This document shows, piece by piece, positions 50,016-63,000 of a stretch of DNA of 64,000 bases. The notes beneath the pieces were generated by a model, which was not told the DNA's origin, did no database searches, and saw only the letters and a list, made by a program, of their open reading frames with translations. Both the position numbers and the translations under genes were made by a program. Position 1 is the stretch's first letter. Every line of letters begins with the position of its first letter. The DNA is from Phycomyces nitens (lineage: Eukaryota > Mucoromycota > Mucoromycetes > Mucorales > Phycomycetaceae), in NCBI GenBank assembly GCA_022702545.1, contig JAHRBC010000002.1, forward strand, positions 2,170,001 to 2,234,000, in the 5' to 3' direction.

Positions 50016-50567
50016 ATGCCAGATAAGAATGCGTTTTATGATGCATCGGGTGCAATGGCCGAAAGCACCATAAGAATAAAGGATCTGCATGAAGCAGAAA
50101 AGGTCATTTATTCATCTAATTCAAATCCATAATCTCATACCGTGCATCCTACAGAAACTCGTCTTGTTGGTCGAAACGGCCGGAGAAGCATTAGGAGTGC
50201 TCTCGGACGAAGAAATAAACGACAGTAATGCTGATCAGTCTCAGAATGATCGGATCGTTGCATTTCAAGATCTGGCCAGCCGTTACTTTTCTCTTATCAA
50301 TGTAGGTCCAATTGTAGCCAAATGGCTCAATTGTAGCCAAATGGCCCAATTGATCAAAGTTTGTGCGTGTAGGATGTTCAACTCTCTCTTCGAAGTCACA
50401 CACATTATCTTGCCAAGACAGGAAGCATTGCACCAAGTACTAGCAAGAGCATACCATTCAAGGCTTCTGTGGCTGGGCAGCAGAAAGAGCTGGAAATATG
50501 GACAGCTGCACTTGGTACCATTGACCAACGTGTCCAAGAGATCAAATCAATTGCCCTTGGCCACTAA
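50016..50567 (+). CDS. MED11: Mediator complex subunit 11
   Basis: Exons 50016-50102, 50155-50301 and 50373-50567 sum to 429 nt (142 aa), all phase 0 with GT-AG introns. The helical pattern I-K-D-L-H-E-A-E-K, L-L-V-E-T-A-G-E-A-L, F-Q-D-L-A-S-R-Y-F-S-L-I and D-V-Q-L-S-L-R-S-H fits Med11, a small head-module subunit that pairs with Med22 and helps recruit TFIIH and RNA polymerase II in the nucleus. Length matches fungal Med11. The stop lies 69 bp from that of the convergent WRNIP1 gene. Intron 2 contains a short direct repeat (AATTGTAGCCAAATGG twice). Confidence 0.75.
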
Positions 50568-50636
50568 AATCCCTCCCCCTCCCCCAAAAAATCAATCAAT
50601 TAACTAATTAATTAACTATAATTAATTTAATAATCT

Positions 50637-53049
50637 TTATTTGTCTTGCAAGAATTCTCGTCCTAAAAGTGCGTCTGGCAAATAGGTCTGCTCCACTGGC
50701 TCCTCGTAGTCTGGATTGTACTTGTATCCCTTTCCATAGCCTATATTCTGTGGCAATTGGTTAGGTCAAGGGGGCTTATTGATGATCTTTACCTCCATGA
50801 GCTTAGTGGGTGCGTTTCTGATGTGTAATGGCACAGGGTGATTGGGTTCCTCTCGAATCGTCTGCTTAACCTAACAAACATATTTGTTGATGCTTTGGTG
50901 TGAGTTTCATGTTGATCTCCAATGGGCTTTATGCTTTATTTACCTTTTTGTACGCACTGTATGTCCTCACGCTCTTTTTTGTTTCAGCCAAGTGAGTGAC
51001 CAGATGAGCCAGGATAGTGTCACATTCAGGCATGCCTATTTTTTCACATGCTTGGTATGCTGCCACGGCCTGAAAGAAGAAGAATAAGAAAAGTTTGTGT
51101 TGGTAATTTACGGAATGTCCAATGGAATTACCAGTGGAAGTGCCGTATTGTCTGCCAGACCAATATCTTCACTGGCACATCGTACCAACCGGCGGGCTAC
51201 ATACAGAGGATCCTCGCCTCCTTCAAGCATACGCCCCAGCCAATATAATGCTGCATTAGCATCACTATAGACGCATGAGTACATTTGTCCTCATAGATCC
51301 CCCCCAACTGGCCTACCTTCCTCGGATACTCTTGTGCAGGGCGCTAATGATATTATAATGCTCTTCCCCATTGCGATCATAGAGCAAATGTGATTTTTGA
51401 AAAGCGTCTTGGGAAAATTAAAAGATTTTTTTAAAAAAAAACAAGATCCGTTGCTTCCATTTGTACTCTACCTTTTACTGTATCTGAATTCAATAGGCTG
51501 CCTTTGGAAGGCAAGACGCTCAGAGCAATCTCGAGTGTGTTCAAAGCATTGCGAGCTATGGCCCCCAAAAAGATCATCAATCAATTGATGAGAATTGAGC
51601 GTGCAATACATCAAACACATGTTTGACATCTTACCATCACCATCGCTATTGGTAGCCAATATCCTCAAGGCCTTCTCTTCCGACTGTCTGTCTGTGGGTG
51701 AAATCTGAACTGGTGCTTCTTCATTTCCCTTTTCTCTCCAGTTCTTTAGGGCTCTCTTCAGGATCTCCACAAGCTGGTCATCCGTTAATTGCTTGAGAAC
51801 AAACACTCTACAGCGAGACAAAAGCGCTGAATTGACCTTGAAGCTAATACCGAATCACATTGTTTAACTACAATCCAAACATAATTGGAAATCGCAACTT
51901 GCCTTGGATTCTCGGTGGTTGCTCCTATCAGACGAATGGTGCCCTGTTCCACAGCAGGCAAGAATACGTCTTGCTGTGCCTTTGTAAATCGGTGTATTTC
52001 ATCCACAAACACAATAGTCTTTCCACCCGTCAAGTTCATATAGTTCTTGGCTTCATCAAATGCCTTTTTTGCATCCAATGTACCATGCGATGTCGCACTC
52101 AATTCAATAAACCGACTCTTGGTCATTTTCGATACAATACGTGCCACTGTAGTCTTGCCACATCCAGGTGGACCCCTTTTAGTTTTGTTAAAATAAAGAG
52201 AGCCAAATTCCCACCCTCAAATTGATTAATTCCATAGATCCCCAAAAGTTGAATTGATTTTTTAAAAAAAAACTTCTCACCATAGGACCATGGAAGGCAC
52301 TTGGTCTTGCTGCATCAATGTACGCAGAATGCCAAGATCTCCCAGCAGTTCTTCTTGCCCAACAAATTCTGATAGCGTTGTTGGACGCACTTTTGAAATC
52401 CCAACAAAGATGAGTTTGGCTGCCAAGTCTCTGTATCTTGGCATATATTTTTTCTTACCTCTGGCTGCCAATGGCATTGACTCGACCAACTCTTCTCTTC
52501 TGTTGCGTTTAATGTTCTGGCTACTTGTAAGAGGTTCATCTGCCCGGACTCTCTTTAGGTCTTGTTGTCCAGTCACACTTGATCCAGCAAAAGATTGGCT
52601 GGACAACGGTTTCGGCTTTGGGTTAAAAAGAGGTGCTATTTTAATAGGCTGCAAAACACTAGTCAGTAACTGTGCACCAATGCCTAATATTCAGAATTTT
52701 TGTTTTTTGTTTTGTTTTTAATTATTGAAATTAAAGTAATTTTATTACTCTCTAAAGCTCTTTACCTGAGATGGTTCGACACTAGAGGCAGTTTCTTTTG
52801 ATTTGGACTTTAGAGTCGAAACGCCACTTTTTGAAAATTGACCATTGTTGGTAGAATTGCTGGTGCTTCCTTTGGATTGAGTATTGATGTTGCACCCAGA
52901 ATCAATGTGGGCATTAATGTCAGATTCAGAAACAGAGCGACTACAAATGGGACATTGGACTATAATTCCATTAAAGATTAACTCTTTTTTTTGGGATCAG
53001 TCAATAGAATCAAGGATTATTAACCTGGTTCTAGTTGATCAAATGCCAT
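50637..53049 (-). CDS. MGS1: WRNIP1/Mgs1 AAA ATPase with UBZ finger
   Basis: Multi-exon gene from the ATG at 53049 (M-A-F-D-Q-L-E-P) to the stop at 50637. A UBZ4-type ubiquitin-binding finger (C-P-I-C ... H-I-D-S-G-C) comes first, then a basic linker and the clamp-loader-like core: [12 protein letters not shown], Walker [10 protein letters not shown], Walker [11 protein letters not shown], sensor G-A-T-T-E-N-P, and the C-terminal MgsA/WRNIP1 domain ([25 protein letters not shown]). It acts at stalled replication forks, linking ubiquitinated PCNA to polymerase delta. The first coding exon is only about 25 nt. Confidence 0.9.
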
Positions 53050-53341
53050 GATTAAAGATCTTTTAACCAAATCTCTCTTTTTTAAAGAAAAAAGAAAAAA
53101 GAAAATGACAGCGACAGCGACAGTCCCAATCCAAGGATCCAACACATTTGACATTGTATTTTATTAGTAGTGTAATAATAGTTGTTGTTGTTGTTTTTCT
53201 TGTTATTATAGATTCATTTGTTTTACAAGTCAAAGAAATAAAGACATTTAGTATATAGTAGAGGTGTATTATTTGTTTTTTAATTGTATGCAGACAAATG
53301 AATAATAAGAAAAAGAAAAGAAAGAAGAAGAAGAAGCTTAT
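53050..53341. other. intergenic between WRNIP1 and Nup93 genes
   Basis: 292 bp with (TTG)n and GAA-rich runs. It holds the WRNIP1 promoter and the Nup93 transcript end. No gene. Confidence 0.4.
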
Positions 53342-56300
53342 TTACAGCACGAATCCACGGTCTTGGTTTCGGCAAACCTCTGGCATACCGATGAGGATTC
53401 GAGCAATGGCCCTAATGCACATATAACAAAAAGCTGGTTAGATTGGTCTTGATATGATTGATAGACTGACTACGTACGAGTTTATTCCACTGGAAGCCTC
53501 TGCGGGTAGAATGATGTTGAGATTTCCAACAAACTTGAATACACTGTGGGCATAGCGCTCGTAGCTGTCATTAATCTTGAAATTGGACATTTAGTCATTT
53601 AATTGAACCACATTTGATTTGGGTCTGCCAGACATACCTCTTTTCTGGCATCATTGTTTTCGTCCTCGGTCATACTGTAATAGTCGCGTAATTCCCTGAG
53701 TAGATTGACCACGATCGTCAGTAAACTGGGTACACACTGAATAAGCACTCGATCGCCTGCTTTTAATCGACTCAGTGTCTGGTACACATTGTCGTTGATG
53801 TCGTTTAGAGGTATTACGCCCACTTGATACATGTGCTAAAGACACAGATTGATACAATCAATACGCCGTCATTTGCAAAGTATATATCTATCCATTAATT
53901 ACCTGGAGCGCCTGCTCATAATGACCTTGCTCATATATTACTCTAAACCTGAGAAGCTGGATAAGAGTATCAATGGTAGATAATTTGGATGTTGAAATGG
54001 CATCTTTGACATTCACGTTTTTCTTGTAGCTATCTATCAGTTGGCATGTAAAGGTATCCAGTTCATCGATCCACTTTTGGTCCTGGGGGTGTAATGTGGG
54101 TGGGTGCTGAATAGGACGTCTAATAGAACTAGCCAGCTGTTGAATCAAGACATCAACTGCTCCATTGTAATCCTATCAAATAAAATAAAAAAGCTTATTT
54201 AGCAAGCCCATTTTTAAATTGTCTCAACATATCCCGATACTTACCAAGGCAAGTTCTTGAACCTTGACTGCATCTCTATAGAGACCTGCTTCACTGCAAC
54301 GCTTTGCTACAGGAAGAAGAATCTTGTTCACAATGTCGGCCTCGTTTGTGGCACCCAAGAGAGTCTTGTAGGTGTCTACCAAGCCAGGCTGATTGGTTTG
54401 TAGAATATTCCAGGGACAATAGATAGACGATCAGAGATTATTTTGTTTTGTTTTTTAAAAAAATAACAATAGATGACCATACCTTGCGACCATCACGAAC
54501 TGATGCCTCACCAAGAAAGGTCTTGAACTCCTTGGTAGATCCCACGAGTTCACAGACATATGTTTGAGACAACTTTAACAGCGAATCGTTTGGAAAGCCA
54601 TGATGCACAGAATAAAGGCTCAACATTAAAAGGTATTGCAAGGCATAGGTCGAGGATTCGGAAACATACACACTAACATAGTGGTACATGAGCCGTTCAA
54701 AGTTAATTCTGGGAATACTGTCTGGACCTATGATCACTGTTTTCAAAAGGGAAATGGCTTAGGATACTTGTTCATTTCAGTCAATACTCCAATACAATCT
54801 TACACAAGTCATCTGAAGCAGACTTTTGGATAGGAATTCGAAGCAATCCGTAATAAGCAAACGCAATTGCGAAATGAACAGCATCTAAACGTGTTGCTTC
54901 CTGCTGATGCAAATAGCAGATAGCCTAGAATACAATATACAAAAATGGTTGGAATTAGAATAGGTCAACCAGACAGACAAGCAATCATTATACCTGTTCA
55001 AACTGCAAAGTAGAAACCAAGACCATAAAGTACACCCAAGGATTATTATTGTTTGTATCGAATGCAGATGGTCCAAATGAAAGCACACATTTCTGCAGGT
55101 CAGCAAGAGAGTATTGCTCATGATTATATTCGTTTTTGGGCAAGCCTTCGCGAATAAGAGAAAGCTGCCAGCGTACACCAGAAGAATGGCCATGTTAGTC
55201 TATCTTTAACCCTTGTACCCATTTTATAAATGTTACCTGCAGCCAGATGTAGTCCTCTTTTGAGATGATGGCTCCCTCGACAGACTTTTCGTGCACTTCG
55301 CAGCGTCCGATCAGTTTGAACAAGAGGAGTTTGTAGGGATCCTTGGTCTTTCCATCGTATTGCAGGCGTCGATAGTGGTCTGTGATTTCTTTGCGCGAGT
55401 CATTACTCAACCTAAGCAAATACTTAGAATCCAGACACCAAGAGACCTCTTGACTTACAGGTGGTTAGGGTTCTCCATATATTCCTTGAAATACTTTAAA
55501 AATGCATTGTCCTCTGGGTATTTTTCAGCCTGTTCAGTCATATATTCTAATGCAATGTCAGGATGGCCACTACGGATGAGAAGATATGTATAAGCCCATT
55601 TGGGAATGTTTTCAACAATCTAATGTTTAAAGATGTTTTGGGATCAGTAATCTATAGTCCTTTGTAACCTTTGGTTACCTCTAGGGTTTTATCCTTCCAT
55701 TGATTATTTTGCCTGAACTCAAGCTGAATGTACTTCTTTAGACGGTGTCCAAATTCAGGGTTTCCTCCAACTTGGGCCTCTTGGGCCTTTTTCAGCAAAG
55801 AATCGTCAATAAGACGAACCACCCTAAATTTCCAACAATAAAAAAAAGAGAGAGTTATATAAACCAGTACACTTGCAACACTCTGGGAATCCAAGAATGG
55901 GCTACGTACTGCTGCTCGTGCCATTTTTTGGCCATTCTTGTTAATTTTCGTGTCAATTCAATAGCTTCAGGACTCTTGGGAGACTGGGTAACATATACTT
56001 TCATAAAGGTTCCCTCGAGTCTTTCCTGATCCGAAGCATTTTCTTCACCAGTCAACCAACTCAAAAGATCCCAAACATCGGTTGCTTTGGTGTCAGTGAC
56101 CTAGTGGGACGCTTATCAGATTCATATTCATTTTTGAAAAAGCATGTAATCGATTTACCTTGCTGTCCTTCCACTCTTGTTCGGCAGTCTTCATAAAGGT
56201 AGAAACAACCGAACAATCCTTGTCTCGTAGTCTACAGTCGTTTATAGACTTTACCCCATGAGCATATGAAAATATGCGTTTCTTTAGGGTGTTCTCTGTC

Positions 56301-57113
56301 CGGTGCAACTTTATACAAAGTCAGTACAGCCAACTTACTACACCCCAATATCTACACATCTTCCCAGATCCCTAACCTCTAATGCTCCCTCAATTGGTTC
56401 GCCAGAGACCTTTGGACTTATGACCTCGTTTCGTTCTTTTGCCAATCTGTTTTTCTTTTGGGCCTTTTTTCGCATTTGATCCAAAAATCGTTTTCGATGT
56501 GCTTCGGATTGGGCAATGGTCTATAGATAAATTAAATACCCAACCTACGCGTCTGATCCAAAGCAAACGTAGAGGTAAAAAACAAAAAACAAAAAACAAA
56601 AAACTTACATGTTCCTGATTTGATTCAATAGAATTGCAAATTATGGTATCCACAGATTCCTGAAGGTACTCCTGCAATGATATTGCGCATTAGCAATAGG
56701 CAATGATGATTTTTTTTCCCTGGTATTTTGGATTCTTTCGGGAAATTCTAACCTGTATGTCAGTGTCGGCCAAGACGACAGATTGTACTCGCACTGCCTT
56801 TGCTTTAATTGTGTCGAATCCGGGAAGGATCTCATTTGTCTTTAGACCCTTGTTGGCCAAAAAGTAGTGCCTAATAATTTACAGGACATATAGGTCAACT
56901 GGGATGCTCAATTGCAGACCGATGACAATGAGCTCTGCAAACTCACGACTTTGCAATCGTCTCTTGGTCAACCGCTGTTTTCTCCGCTAGCTTCTTGGTA
57001 TCCTGTTCAATCTTTAGGGAGCTACATTCAACCACTCGTCGCTGGTCCCTCGATGAAGGAAGGGCGAGTAGTCTGGAGGCTTCGTATAGTTGAGAGAACA
57101 ATTGTTCAATCAT
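53342..57113 (-). CDS. NIC96: nucleoporin Nic96/Nup93
   Basis: A gene with about 15 short exons. Successive exons give V-E-C-S-S-L-K-I-E-Q-D-T-K, H-R-K-R-F-L-D-Q-M, V-W-D-L-L-S-W-L, A-R-K-L-T-R-M-A-type helices, I-P-K-W-A-Y-T-Y-L-L-I-R-S-G, K-L-I-G-R-C-E-V, P-W-V-Y-F-M-V-L and P-R-I-N-F-E-R-L-M, a run of alpha-solenoid helices in the order of Nup93/Nic96. This protein links the inner ring of the nuclear pore to Nup62-complex channel proteins. The start is taken at 57113, but an acceptor-like TTCTAG just upstream leaves room for a further 5' exon carrying the Nsp1-complex-binding helix. The C-terminus reads A-I-A-R-I-L-I-G-M-P-E. Confidence 0.83.
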
Positions 57114-58559
57114 TAGCAGTGTCTGAATAGTCTAGAATAATCGAAAATAATAAATAAAAAGTACAAGATTCTACTTGTCTTTAAGGGAATCCTGTTATAC
57201 AAGTCACGACAGGACGCGATTTTTATTTACAGCACTTTATGGGTTATTTATATACATATATATAATGTATATAATGTATAAAATTCAAAAGTGTATTTGT
57301 ATGATAATGTTTGGTGTCTGGCTGCAAGGTTCATAGAGACACTATATTGGTCTTGATTAGCTAAAATATGGGGACAAGTAGAAAAGAGGCCATTTAAGCA
57401 ACAAACCAAGGCATTTTTATTTTTATTTTATTTTATTATTATTATTTTTGGTGAGGTTTGTAATAAAAAGTTGGCAGCACCTTTTTTGGATTTTGCAACA
57501 AATTATGGCACTTATTTTTATTCTTTATTGGCAAGAAAATGCTGCTAAATTTGGTAGTACTCTTTGCTTTTTTTGGCAAAGCATACACTTTATATATACA
57601 TATTTGGCAAGACTTGTTGATGGAAATCTACAGGGTTCTTCCTTGGAATTTGTACAAAGGTCAACCAATTTTGCGTACAAGCAGATATTAGTATAATAAT
57701 TATTATTGTGTTGGGCACGACAAACAATAAAAGGTTAAACAGTTCCATGGGAAGCATAGTGACCACAGTAATTCAACAACGTAACAAAACCATACAAATA
57801 TAGTATCGAGATCACTTGTGTAGATTCAAGCTCTTTTTTGAAAATAAAGATGATTACATATTACTGGTTTTTGGTTTTTTTTTGGCTAATTTCTCTCTCT
57901 CTTTCTATTACACTGAAAAGACTTTTACGATTATTTTAACTAGCATATATGATATTTTACAGCAGTTGATATTCAAAGAGTAACATTAATTCTCATGCAA
58001 TATTAGCAGTGATGGTCTGGCCGTCAGATTTGACACTCAATTCCATTACTCTGCTCCAAGTGACTGTAATGTATGTCTCTTTGTCTTGGCTTATTTAGTA
58101 CTTGCTGCTAGAGTCTAAACAAAGGCTCTTGTAACGTATTTTTGTTGTTGACATTAAGAAACTTTGGCCAATGGAATCTCCTTGTCAAGACCTCTGCTTT
58201 TGGTTCTCTACCTTTTTTCCCACAATTTGTAATAAATAATTATGGGAGTGCTGTGTTTGTGTATAACTGCATTGAGAACATCTTGAAAGGCCAAAAATGA
58301 AATCATTACAAATCTCAAACATACTTTCCATCGATATTCATGGAATCACTAAATTCCAACAACCCCATCCCTCTAGTTTGTGCCTTTATCACAGCTTTAA
58401 TTTGTCAAGTTTAGCACCCAAATCCTCAATATGAATTACAAACGCCCGAGAACTTTATTCCCTGAAACATGCAGTTTTATTGATTGCACAGACTCAGCAA
58501 TTATAGATTGCGCGGTCATACAGTCTTGAAACGGATATTCTTCTTCAGCTTTTAGTTAC
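57114..58559. other. AT-rich interval, no gene seen
   Basis: Starts with the Nup93 upstream region, then A/T-rich sequence with short repeats. Small frames (for example near 57448-57696) are hydrophobic by composition only. Confidence 0.4.
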
Positions 58560-59020
58560 GCTGTGGATGATGAAGCTCATTTTCTATTTATGCTGTTCTT
58601 AAGGCTCTAAATGTCCAGTCGTCATTTTATTCTTCTTTATTATCTTGTTATAAAGACAGAGATCTTCAAATGAAGAATGCTTATTCGCGTTGCTTTATTT
58701 GGGCATCTTCTGATTGCCATCATGTCAGCTAGTACCATCCTGCCGCTCAAGCCATCCTATTTATGTGGCAGAAAACAAACCTTGTAGTTATTCAGGAGGC
58801 TCTGACTAGACACGATCGATCTATTACCTTGCAGTTTGGAAAACGGTTTCTTGCTCATAAATCAACACTGGCAAAACTTTTTGAACACGTCTCTATTAAA
58901 TATCATTTTTATGTTGTTAGGTTATTTTGTATAGTGGCTTTATTTAGTCAATGTAATGCATTGTTATTATATGGAGCTATTAGTAAGAGAGGTCATTTTG
59001 CCTATGGTTACCAAAGATAA
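58560..59020 (+). pseudogene. possible decayed LINE/transposon coding remnant
   Basis: Shifting frames contain D-D-E-A-H-F-L-F-M-L and W-Q-K-T-N-L-V-V, which faintly resemble the C-terminal zinc-binding region of LINE ORF2 (E-D-E-x-H-x-x-x-x-C-P). Several stops intervene. The assignment is weak. Confidence 0.2.
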
Positions 59021-59457
59021 AAAGTAAGATTCTGATCCCCTTAAAATGAATATTCATGTACTTAATCTGGGCAAAAAAAGAAGAAGGCCTAAAAAGTTAT
59101 TTTATTCTGCACCGTTGGTTTGATCGAATAAGAGTACTGCTCATATATACATGGCAGACTTTTATCTTCGTCGGGTATGCTTTCAGCAATGGTTTTCTAG
59201 ATTTAACATATAGAAATATACAGTTAGAGTCTCAAGTAGTAAAAAGTCGTACCTAAACAAACATTACCTTGAAGCTGAACATGCATTCTAAGAATGATGC
59301 CATGCTGTTTTATTGGGAAGAGAAGGTGGGTATAGGGACGGATTGGTACTCATACAAGTTGTAGTCGCCAGCCAAGTCCAAATCCAGAGTGTAAAAAGTC
59401 ATTGAGTGACCTTATGGATAATCAGTCAGCCAAAGACATATCATATACTAAAGTCTT

Positions 59458-60060
59458 TTATTTGCCATTGATTAGAATACCAAAGGATTTAAACTCTTTA
59501 ACAAACTTAGCCTTCTTCATCCTCAACTGAATTTGGCGTTTGTAGAGTTCACCGATCCTGCACAAGTCAATGTCAATCAAACTGGTGGGGGCATGGCTGG
59601 GATTTATATTCACAGTGCCAACTTCTTCACCTCTACAAGTAATGATTATACAGTCGGGTCTATAAGCACTATACCTCAGATAGATTTCCTTTGCTGCGAA
59701 GGATGTGGTATTCCTATAAACATATCAGTATTACAACATGCGCCTTTTGTTTCCTCGTGGTGAAACTTTTTTGGAGTTTATGAAGCTAGAGGATAGAGTT
59801 AAAAGGATATATATATATACTGAACATGATAGAGACTTCTTATATTGTCGATAGCATGTTGTAAATGCAAAAGACATCTGCTCTATCCAAAGGCATCGAG
59901 GGGAAGAAGATGAACTTCTGCTCTTTGATTGCCAAAGGTTGAAAACAAGGATACCCGTAAGATATTTGTGCCTCAAAGTGTATTTGAAGATTCACAAAAA
60001 GATTGCCATTCTTTAACAAGTTTGCACAGTGGCAGAGGAACCACTTCGTCGTTGAGCTTT
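59458..60060 (-). pseudogene. decayed protein fragment, nuclease-like motif lost
   Basis: On the minus strand a frame of about 85 codons ending at 59458 reads Y-R-P-D-C-I-I, then R-G-E-E-V-G-T-V-N, then D-L-C-R-I-G-E-L-Y-K-R-Q-I and F-G-I-L-I-N-G-K-stop. The layout (R-P-D, a Glu-x-x strand pair, Lys-rich helix, F-G-I-L strand) resembles the possible nuclease at 3223-4224. Upstream pieces (V-V-P-L-P-L-C-K-L-V-K-E-W) in other frames to about 60060 look like the rest of the same broken gene. Expected E-x-K residues are gone. Confidence 0.35.
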
Positions 60061-63000
60061 ATGCTCAAAAGTGATCTGGTATTTTAAAAAATTAATCTTT
60101 GTTGGTTATTGTTTTAGTAACGGCTATTTACAGGCGCTCCTCTGTAGAGGTATTCAAGCCCAATGTCTGAGGGTGCATGTCCTCTGATCTCTGAACTTCT
60201 GTCACGTCAACAACATAGAGCCCTTTCTTCTGGCTGTTCGCCTCGGCGAATTCCGCCTATTGCTTTGGCCCTTCCTCTTTCTTTCTCATTTATGTTTTTT
60301 AATTCAAGTTTAGCTAAAGATAATAATAATACTTTTCGTTCATTACAATTATTACCTTCAACAGCTTTTATAACCTCATTATAGCTGCTTGCTTTGAAGA
60401 GGTCCATTTGGCTTTAACTATCAACTTTTCTAATTTGTTTCAGTTTTGTTTGATAAAATGCCGCAAGTAGAAGAATGGTATTTAAAAGCCAACATATTGG
60501 AAAATAGATACCGTTAAACGGACACAACGTAAACCACATCAAGGACTATATGAATTGCCAAGGATATTAGTCAACACATAAGGTATAGAGGTGTACTTCA
60601 TTTACTCTTATATGCAAAAACCAAAGCAAGAAAGAGATGGTTGTCATGAGCAGTATTTTACGTTTAATACCATTTGTAGAACAACAATATTGTTGCCAGT
60701 TTGTTCGATCTATATTAAACTCTTGTTAGCAAGATCTATATAATATCTATTTATTTAGAATCTTTATTGATTCAACGTGTATTCTTAATAGCCTTTAGTT
60801 TGGTGACCTATTTAAAAAAAGTCTACTCCCAAACAAGGAAAAAATATGGTTCAAAAGTTTATTCTAACATGTAGATTGTGATGCATAAAGAGCAAAGAGT
60901 AACAAAGTATTGACAACCAAGATATATCCCAATTGATTAATGCGTAATCGTGTGACTTTCTTCGTCATGTCGATTTACTGTTACATATGAGAGCCGCTTA
61001 AAGTATATTCCATACTCCGTCAACAAAGTATGCCTTTGCTTATTGGTGTTCATGTTTTTGTAAAGGTTGATAGAGACCCATCAGAGTAATATTAAAGTAT
61101 ACTGTGTATGATATTGGCAGCCAAGATATAGACTCAACACTATAATTTGGGTACCATTTACTAATAATCTCAAAGTACCCAAAAGTCAATCAATATACTT
61201 GGCACATGTATAAAAGCATTATTGTATTCAACAATATACCAATTATTTACTAGATAGTTTGTAGGACAATCACAACTTTTTTGTGTCAACTAGACCTTTA
61301 TTGATATGTTATAGAGACCCCAGTATATAATACACATTGCCTGGTTGAAAATATAATAAAAATGATAGACACACTTAAAAAGATAGAGTTTTACTAATAT
61401 GTTAAATAGAGTATGAAAGAATTATATTAAAAAGGGTCAAATTTATGCTTTTTAAGAGTATATGCAATAATTAACCTCTCAAATCACTTTGTGGGCTACA
61501 AGTCAAATACTTGAAATTTTCTTTGAGAGACCCTCGGGTCGCAAACCAACTATTGATGCATAGTTATCTCTGGTGAATGCAAATCGAACATCTTTTATGT
61601 GCACGATAGGATACAAATTACCATTATTATTTTTTTAATATATGAAACGAAATGAACCCATATTTGATACTCCGTTGTAAATTAATTAAAATCCGCGATC
61701 AAATAGGAATTGTATGGATGGTATTTCAGGGAGAACAAACCGATTCTAAAGACCAAGTATATTATATTCTCAAAGTGTGGCATTCGAAATGTTCATTTCA
61801 ATCAACCCCTTCAAGTGGCCAATTTTCTATTGACAGCAAAACGCATACCAATGTGTAAGGTAAAGCACACGTTGAATAAATGAACATGCCTCTTTGAGTG
61901 TGCGTGCAGCAAGGGAGAATAAGAGTTTGTGAACAGACAGATAAATATTGGTATTTTACATACACTTGTGGGCTAGCCATCTTTTACTGTGTGCTAAAAA
62001 GCCAAAAACAATAAGATGATGAGATCATTTAGGATCTCCTCTAACGATTGATATCAAAGAACCGTGCGTATATGTATATATATATTCAGAAATCAGCTCT
62101 GAAAAGTCAATGGTATGGCCATTTCATCTAGAATATGTTGATATGAGTTCCTGCAATAATACCCCTTGCTACTTATTTATAGTATATAAAACCTAGATTT
62201 CTATAATCGTTCTCTATTAATGGAAGTATTCTATGCATTAATTTGAGTTGAAAAGGTTATAATCAAACACACGCTATGAATAGACGACAAACTCAAAGGG
62301 AGATCCTCTTGGTTTTTTTTAATACTCTAAAACGCCCAATTGTTTATATATATATATTAATATGTATTCCAAATAGCTCGTTGGAATGTGGCACTTTATT
62401 ATTTTGACATGAATCATTACATTAGAATGCTTGACATTAAAGGACAATCTGGCCAATACACTATTCGAATATCAAGGATACTTTAAGAAAGTCTCGCTTT
62501 GGTTGGCAATGATATTCCTATATCGTTTTTAGAGTCTAAAGACTGCATATCTAAAAAGATCTGACACTTTGTGATAAGCCCAAGTAGCTTGTTTGCTTAG
62601 TACTTGTGCACTAATGAAAGACAACAGACAAATGGAGAATAATATCCAATGAGAATGTGTCGAGGCTGTATAGATTCAGTGATTGAAAAAGGTCTTGATT
62701 CCAAGGCTAGTCTGAGCCCCACAACATTATATTTGTCAAGAATTCAAAATGGTGATGGGGTTGCAAAGCATGCGTTTAGGTGTACTTGGCATTCCGTGAG
62801 TGAAATGTGCTAGTAATACTTTCCTATTAACACTCAATATCTCAAAATGCTGCTTTAGTGAAATACGGGTCAAATATGTATTATTATTATTATTATTATT
62901 GGAAAAAGTGTAGATTAATTATCGACCAAGGTACAATTTTTCTTTGATCTGGCACTATGTAGAGAAATATTAGTAAAAGCAACGAGGGATGCATCTGGAA

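Noticed and set aside
60163..60407. Short frames on both strands near 60.2 kb
   Set aside because: Some coding-like composition but no family, start or context; left as a remark in the flank entry.
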